From: Dehalococcoidia bacterium
Lineage (GTDB): Bacteria > Chloroflexota > Dehalococcoidia > GIF9 > AB-539-J10
Length of the DNA stretch: 8,165 nt
NCBI GenBank assembly: GCA_030606165.1
Contig: JAUWGZ010000057.1
Coordinates: 1 to 8,165, forward strand
Reading direction: 5' to 3'
Under the pieces are notes generated by a model. That model worked only from the letters and a program-made list of their open reading frames with translations, was not told the DNA's origin and did no database searches. The position numbers and the translations under genes are program-made. Positions 6,735 to 8,165 of this stretch are shown here, in pieces; within the stretch, counting starts at the first letter, position 1, and each line of letters starts with the position of its first letter.

Positions 6735-7096
6735 TATTTTTCTATCTGCTTTAGAGCTTCTTCCACTACTGCTATTAGCTCATCGGGGGTAAATGGTTTG
6801 GGTAAAAATAGCCTGCCACTTTGCTTTATAAAAGGCATGGTTTTCTCGTCTAGCACACCCCCAGTAGTGAATATTACCTGGTTTGCCATCCGCGGATATT
6901 TTTTTTGCAACCATTGGTAGAGTTCTGTACCGTTCATTTCCGGCGTCCTGATGTCAATCAGGCAAATGTTGTATTGCCTCTTCTTTATCATATCCTGAGC
7001 TACTATCCCATTTACGGCAATGTCTACCTCGAAGCCTTCCCTGGTAAGGACTCTTTCGCACATATTACTAATCGCCGGTTCGTCCTCGACTACCAA
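6734..7096 (-). CDS. Single-domain (CheY-like) response regulator
   Basis: The 120-residue protein is a lone receiver domain, phosphorylated by a histidine kinase not encoded in this window; with no output domain it should act by protein contact or phosphotransfer. Visible residues are the acidic pocket E4-D5 (VVEDEP), phospho-acceptor D48 (CLIDIRTPEMNG), switch Thr at 77-78 (IFTTGG), and K100-P101 (LPKPFTPDEL). The start is TTG at 7096 with AGGAG (7101-7105) only four bases before it. The codons just upstream read R-R-I, completing the usual RRILVVEDE strand, but no ATG, GTG or TTG lies between the TTG and the upstream stop in this frame. The native N-terminus may therefore have been lost or shifted. 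Its stop overlaps a truncated second receiver gene. A TTGACG/TATAAT promoter stands upstream and a strong terminator ends the unit. Confidence 0.88.
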   Translation of the reverse strand: MVVEDEPAISNMCERVLTREGFEVDIAVNGIVAQDMIKKRQYNICLIDIRTPEMNGTELYQWLQKKYPRMANQVIFTTGGVLDEKTMPFIKQSGRLFLPKPFTPDELIAVVEEALKQIEK

Positions 7097-7100
7097 GATT

Positions 7101-7105
7101 CTCCT
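7101..7105 (-). promoter_or_regulatory. Ribosome binding site of the response regulator
   Basis: AGGAG lies four bases before the TTG at 7096-7094. The spacing is short, but no other site or canonical start fits this frame. Confidence 0.5.
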
Positions 7106-7143
7106 CGTGGTGTGCTCACTAGTATTTATTGTACGCCTCTTTT

Positions 7144-7218
7144 AATCAGCGACTCTATGAATAATATTTCTTTTATGAACAATATTTCTTCTCAATATTA
7201 TAGCAAACATATTTATGC
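7144..7218. repeat. Copy 2 of the upstream AT-rich module (response-regulator promoter region)
   Basis: It matches 6394-6456 at both ends, with an extra internal stretch made by a local duplication: TATGAATAATATTTCTT (7156-7172) and TATGAACAATATTTCTT (7174-7190) differ at one base with an 18-base period. It sits 48 bases upstream of the response-regulator start and immediately after pth. Confidence 0.85.
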
Positions 7219-7224
7219 CGTCAA
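7197..7224 (-). promoter_or_regulatory. Response-regulator promoter
   Basis: On the minus strand TTGACG (7219-7224) precedes TATAAT (7197-7202) by 16 bases, with TGC directly before the -10, as in an extended -10. This is the best promoter match in the window. The -35 lies between the pth stop and the repeat module, while the -10 is inside the module. The expected start is near 7190, giving a ~95-base leader. Confidence 0.72.
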
Positions 7225-7228
7225 GTGG

Positions 7229-7804
7229 CTAGTTGAACTTGCTCATTGCCGCTTCTATCCCCTGGTTAAGAAAACAATCAATGGCTTCAGATACCGTGGC
7301 AATTACAGGCTTGATTGTTGCTTCTTCCTGGGGGGAGAAATCACTGAGCACATAGTGGACTATAGCGTCTTCGCTAATGGATTGCCCCTCCACCTGGGGC
7401 CGCCCAATCCCCACCCTGATTCGGGGGAATTCCTCGCTTCCCAGGGCGGCAATAATAGAGTTCATTCCCTTGTGTCCTCCTGAGCTTCCGCTCTGCCGCA
7501 GGCGAATTTTGCCCAGTGGCAAATCGAGGTCATCATAGATTATCAGGAGGTCGCTCAAAGGAATTTTATGCTTGTGCACCAGGCAAGCCACCGAGCTGCC
7601 GCTGAGATTCACAAATGTCCTGGGCCTGGCCAGCAGCAGCTTTTCACCCCTTACTTCAGCAATGCCTACTCTAGCCCGGCATTGCCTGTGGTCGAAGCGG
7701 ATAGAATGAAGCCTGGCGAAGTAATTCAGGCACCGGAAGCCAGCATTGTGGCGATTATGGGCATAAGCCTTACCGGGGTTCCCCAGACCAACTATGAGTT
7801 TCAT
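7229..7804 (-). CDS. pth: Peptidyl-tRNA hydrolase
   Basis: Pth frees tRNA from peptidyl-tRNAs dropped by stalled ribosomes by cutting the ester bond; it is a monomeric cytoplasmic enzyme and essential in most bacteria. The 191 residues match the usual length. Visible motifs are VGLGNPGKAYAHNRHNAGF (5-23) with N9 and catalytic H19, TFVNLSG (63-69) with N66, IYDDLDLPLGKIRLR (89-103) with D91, GSSGGHKGMNS (106-116), and IRVGIGRP (129-136). The last loop reads H-K-G-M-N where most bacterial enzymes have H-N-G-[LIVM]-[KR]; the Asn at that place normally helps bind substrate. Everything else is intact, so I take it as active. ATG 7804 begins the family's first strand. It has no clear Shine-Dalgarno site, and no other ATG, GTG or TTG is available before the upstream stop. 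It appears monocistronic, with a separate promoter for the next gene just past its stop. Confidence 0.97.
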   Translation of the reverse strand: MKLIVGLGNPGKAYAHNRHNAGFRCLNYFARLHSIRFDHRQCRARVGIAEVRGEKLLLARPRTFVNLSGSSVACLVHKHKIPLSDLLIIYDDLDLPLGKIRLRQSGSSGGHKGMNSIIAALGSEEFPRIRVGIGRPQVEGQSISEDAIVHYVLSDFSPQEEATIKPVIATVSEAIDCFLNQGIEAAMSKFN

Positions 7805-7838
7805 TGACTTAGAGTTTATGGGAATTCAGTCTCCGGAT

Positions 7839-7868
7839 ATTATGGCTGATTCTGTTGACACTAAGCAA
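7839..7868 (-). promoter_or_regulatory. Possible pth promoter
   Basis: On the minus strand TTGCTT (7863-7868) is followed after 18 bases by CATAAT (7839-7844), putting a start near 7832 and a leader of about 30 bases. AAGGAG lies just before it, so the same stretch could instead be a translation start for a ~19-codon frame ending right before pth; I favour the promoter. Confidence 0.35.
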
Positions 7869-7888
7869 ATGCTCCTTACCTTAAACAG

Positions 7889-7973
7889 CAAGCTTGATTG
7901 ATTTAACTCGCTTTAGCCTTCTACTTTTCAAGCTTGGTTGGCTAAATAGCCTTATATTCGCCAGTATTTAGCC
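7889..7973. repeat. Short repeats and a 9-base inverted repeat upstream of pth
   Basis: CAAGCTTGATTG (7889-7900) and CAAGCTTGGTTG (7929-7940) are direct copies 40 bases apart, each containing the palindrome CAAGCTTG. GGCTAAATA (7940-7948) and TATTTAGCC (7965-7973) form a perfect inverted repeat with a 16-base loop; the arm ends one base before the TAA of the short ORF at 7974. No T run follows on the minus strand, so it is not a standard terminator. Confidence 0.6.
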
Positions 7974-8156
7974 TTAACGCTCTAGAATATCCCATTTCAC
8001 AGAAGTTGCATGAGCGACAACAGCAGGGAAGCCGGGATGATTCGTTTTGTAAAAATGGCTATTTTTTCTGGAGTTCAACAGCTCTTTTTCATACGTAAGG
8101 CGAGTATTTCGGGCGGATTCAGTTGTTAAAATACGTACGATTCGTTTCGTCAGCAT
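7974..8156 (-). CDS. Short hypothetical ORF of uncertain reality, possibly cut at its 5' end
   Basis: A 60-codon frame starts at ATG 8156 with AAAGGG immediately before it, and is still open to the window edge, so it may be longer. The product (MLTKRIVRILTTESARN…SVKWDILER) is basic, has no membrane segment or signal peptide, and matches no family I know. In favour: same strand as all other genes, a purine-rich site at usable distance, and a hairpin right after the stop. Against: short, no recognisable motif, and an equally plausible 39-codon frame on the other strand (8010-8129). It could also be the tail of a larger gene. Confidence 0.3.
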   Translation of the reverse strand: MLTKRIVRILTTESARNTRLTYEKELLNSRKNSHFYKTNHPGFPAVVAHATSVKWDILER

Positions 8157-8165
8157 TTGCCCTTT

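Noticed and set aside
6394..7218. Mobile element bounded by the two direct repeats
   Set aside because: There is no transposase, no terminal inverted repeats and no target-site duplication; both copies look like promoter DNA.
6905..7483. 192-codon plus-strand open frame spanning the response regulator and pth
   Set aside because: Both opposite-strand genes have clear family residues, and this frame crosses the intergenic promoter and repeat without any recognisable domain.
7808..7868. ~19-codon minus-strand leader-like frame starting at a TTG and ending just before pth
   Set aside because: AAGGAG is only three bases from the TTG, the peptide has no attenuator-like codon run, and the region reads better as the pth promoter.
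8010..8129. 39-codon plus-strand frame starting MSDNSREAGMIRF
   Set aside because: Short, with only a weak upstream AGAAG and no known family; it overlaps another doubtful frame and is the only gene candidate on that strand.

Overview
The window looks like ordinary bacterial chromosome with moderate GC. Every gene I can support lies on the minus strand. In the direction of transcription (high to low coordinates) the order is: a doubtful short ORF at the right edge; peptidyl-tRNA hydrolase (pth); a single-domain response regulator with a decayed second regulator behind it; a six-helix DUF998-type membrane protein; a family-4 glycosyltransferase; a GH15 glucoamylase-like enzyme; a TIGR00725/LOG-like nucleotide-binding protein; and enolase, which runs off the left edge a few codons before its end. 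The protein style (NG-G-K-H form of the enolase loop, MJ1610-like cytoplasmic GH15 enzyme beside a GT4, frequent TTG starts) and a 'TCATTCTGAGCG…GAATCTCA' dispersed repeat suggest Chloroflexota, perhaps a Dehalococcoidia-like lineage. That placement is inference from memory, not demonstrated.

Left part (1-1900): enolase and the TIGR00725-type gene are probably one transcript, because the 75 bases between them hold a dispersed hairpin repeat and no obvious promoter. The same repeat supplies the last codons of the TIGR00725-type gene. A promoter-like sequence overlapping a short palindrome lies just upstream of that gene.

Middle (2003-5470): the GT4 and GH15 genes form a two-gene carbohydrate operon (52 bases apart) with an extended -10 promoter and a roughly 140-base hairpin-rich leader. 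The GT4 gene ends in an imperfect 110-base tandem duplication. Because 110 is not a multiple of 3, the second copy is read out of frame, and its own intact frame still spells a glycosyltransferase C-terminus, which suggests the remains of a lost tandem paralogue.

Right part (5685-8165): the DUF998 gene and the response regulator share a duplicated AT-rich upstream module carrying the -10 box. The response-regulator gene overlaps the start of a 22-codon remnant of a second receiver domain and is followed by a good rho-independent terminator, so this is a shrunken signalling operon. pth follows with its own weak promoter. The last ~360 bases hold repeats, a hairpin and at most one short ORF of unknown status.

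I see no CRISPR array, transposase, tRNA or rRNA, and no complete novel system. The most interesting signals are gene decay and duplication: the GT4 tail, the truncated regulator, the duplicated promoter module and the repeat-derived C-terminus.
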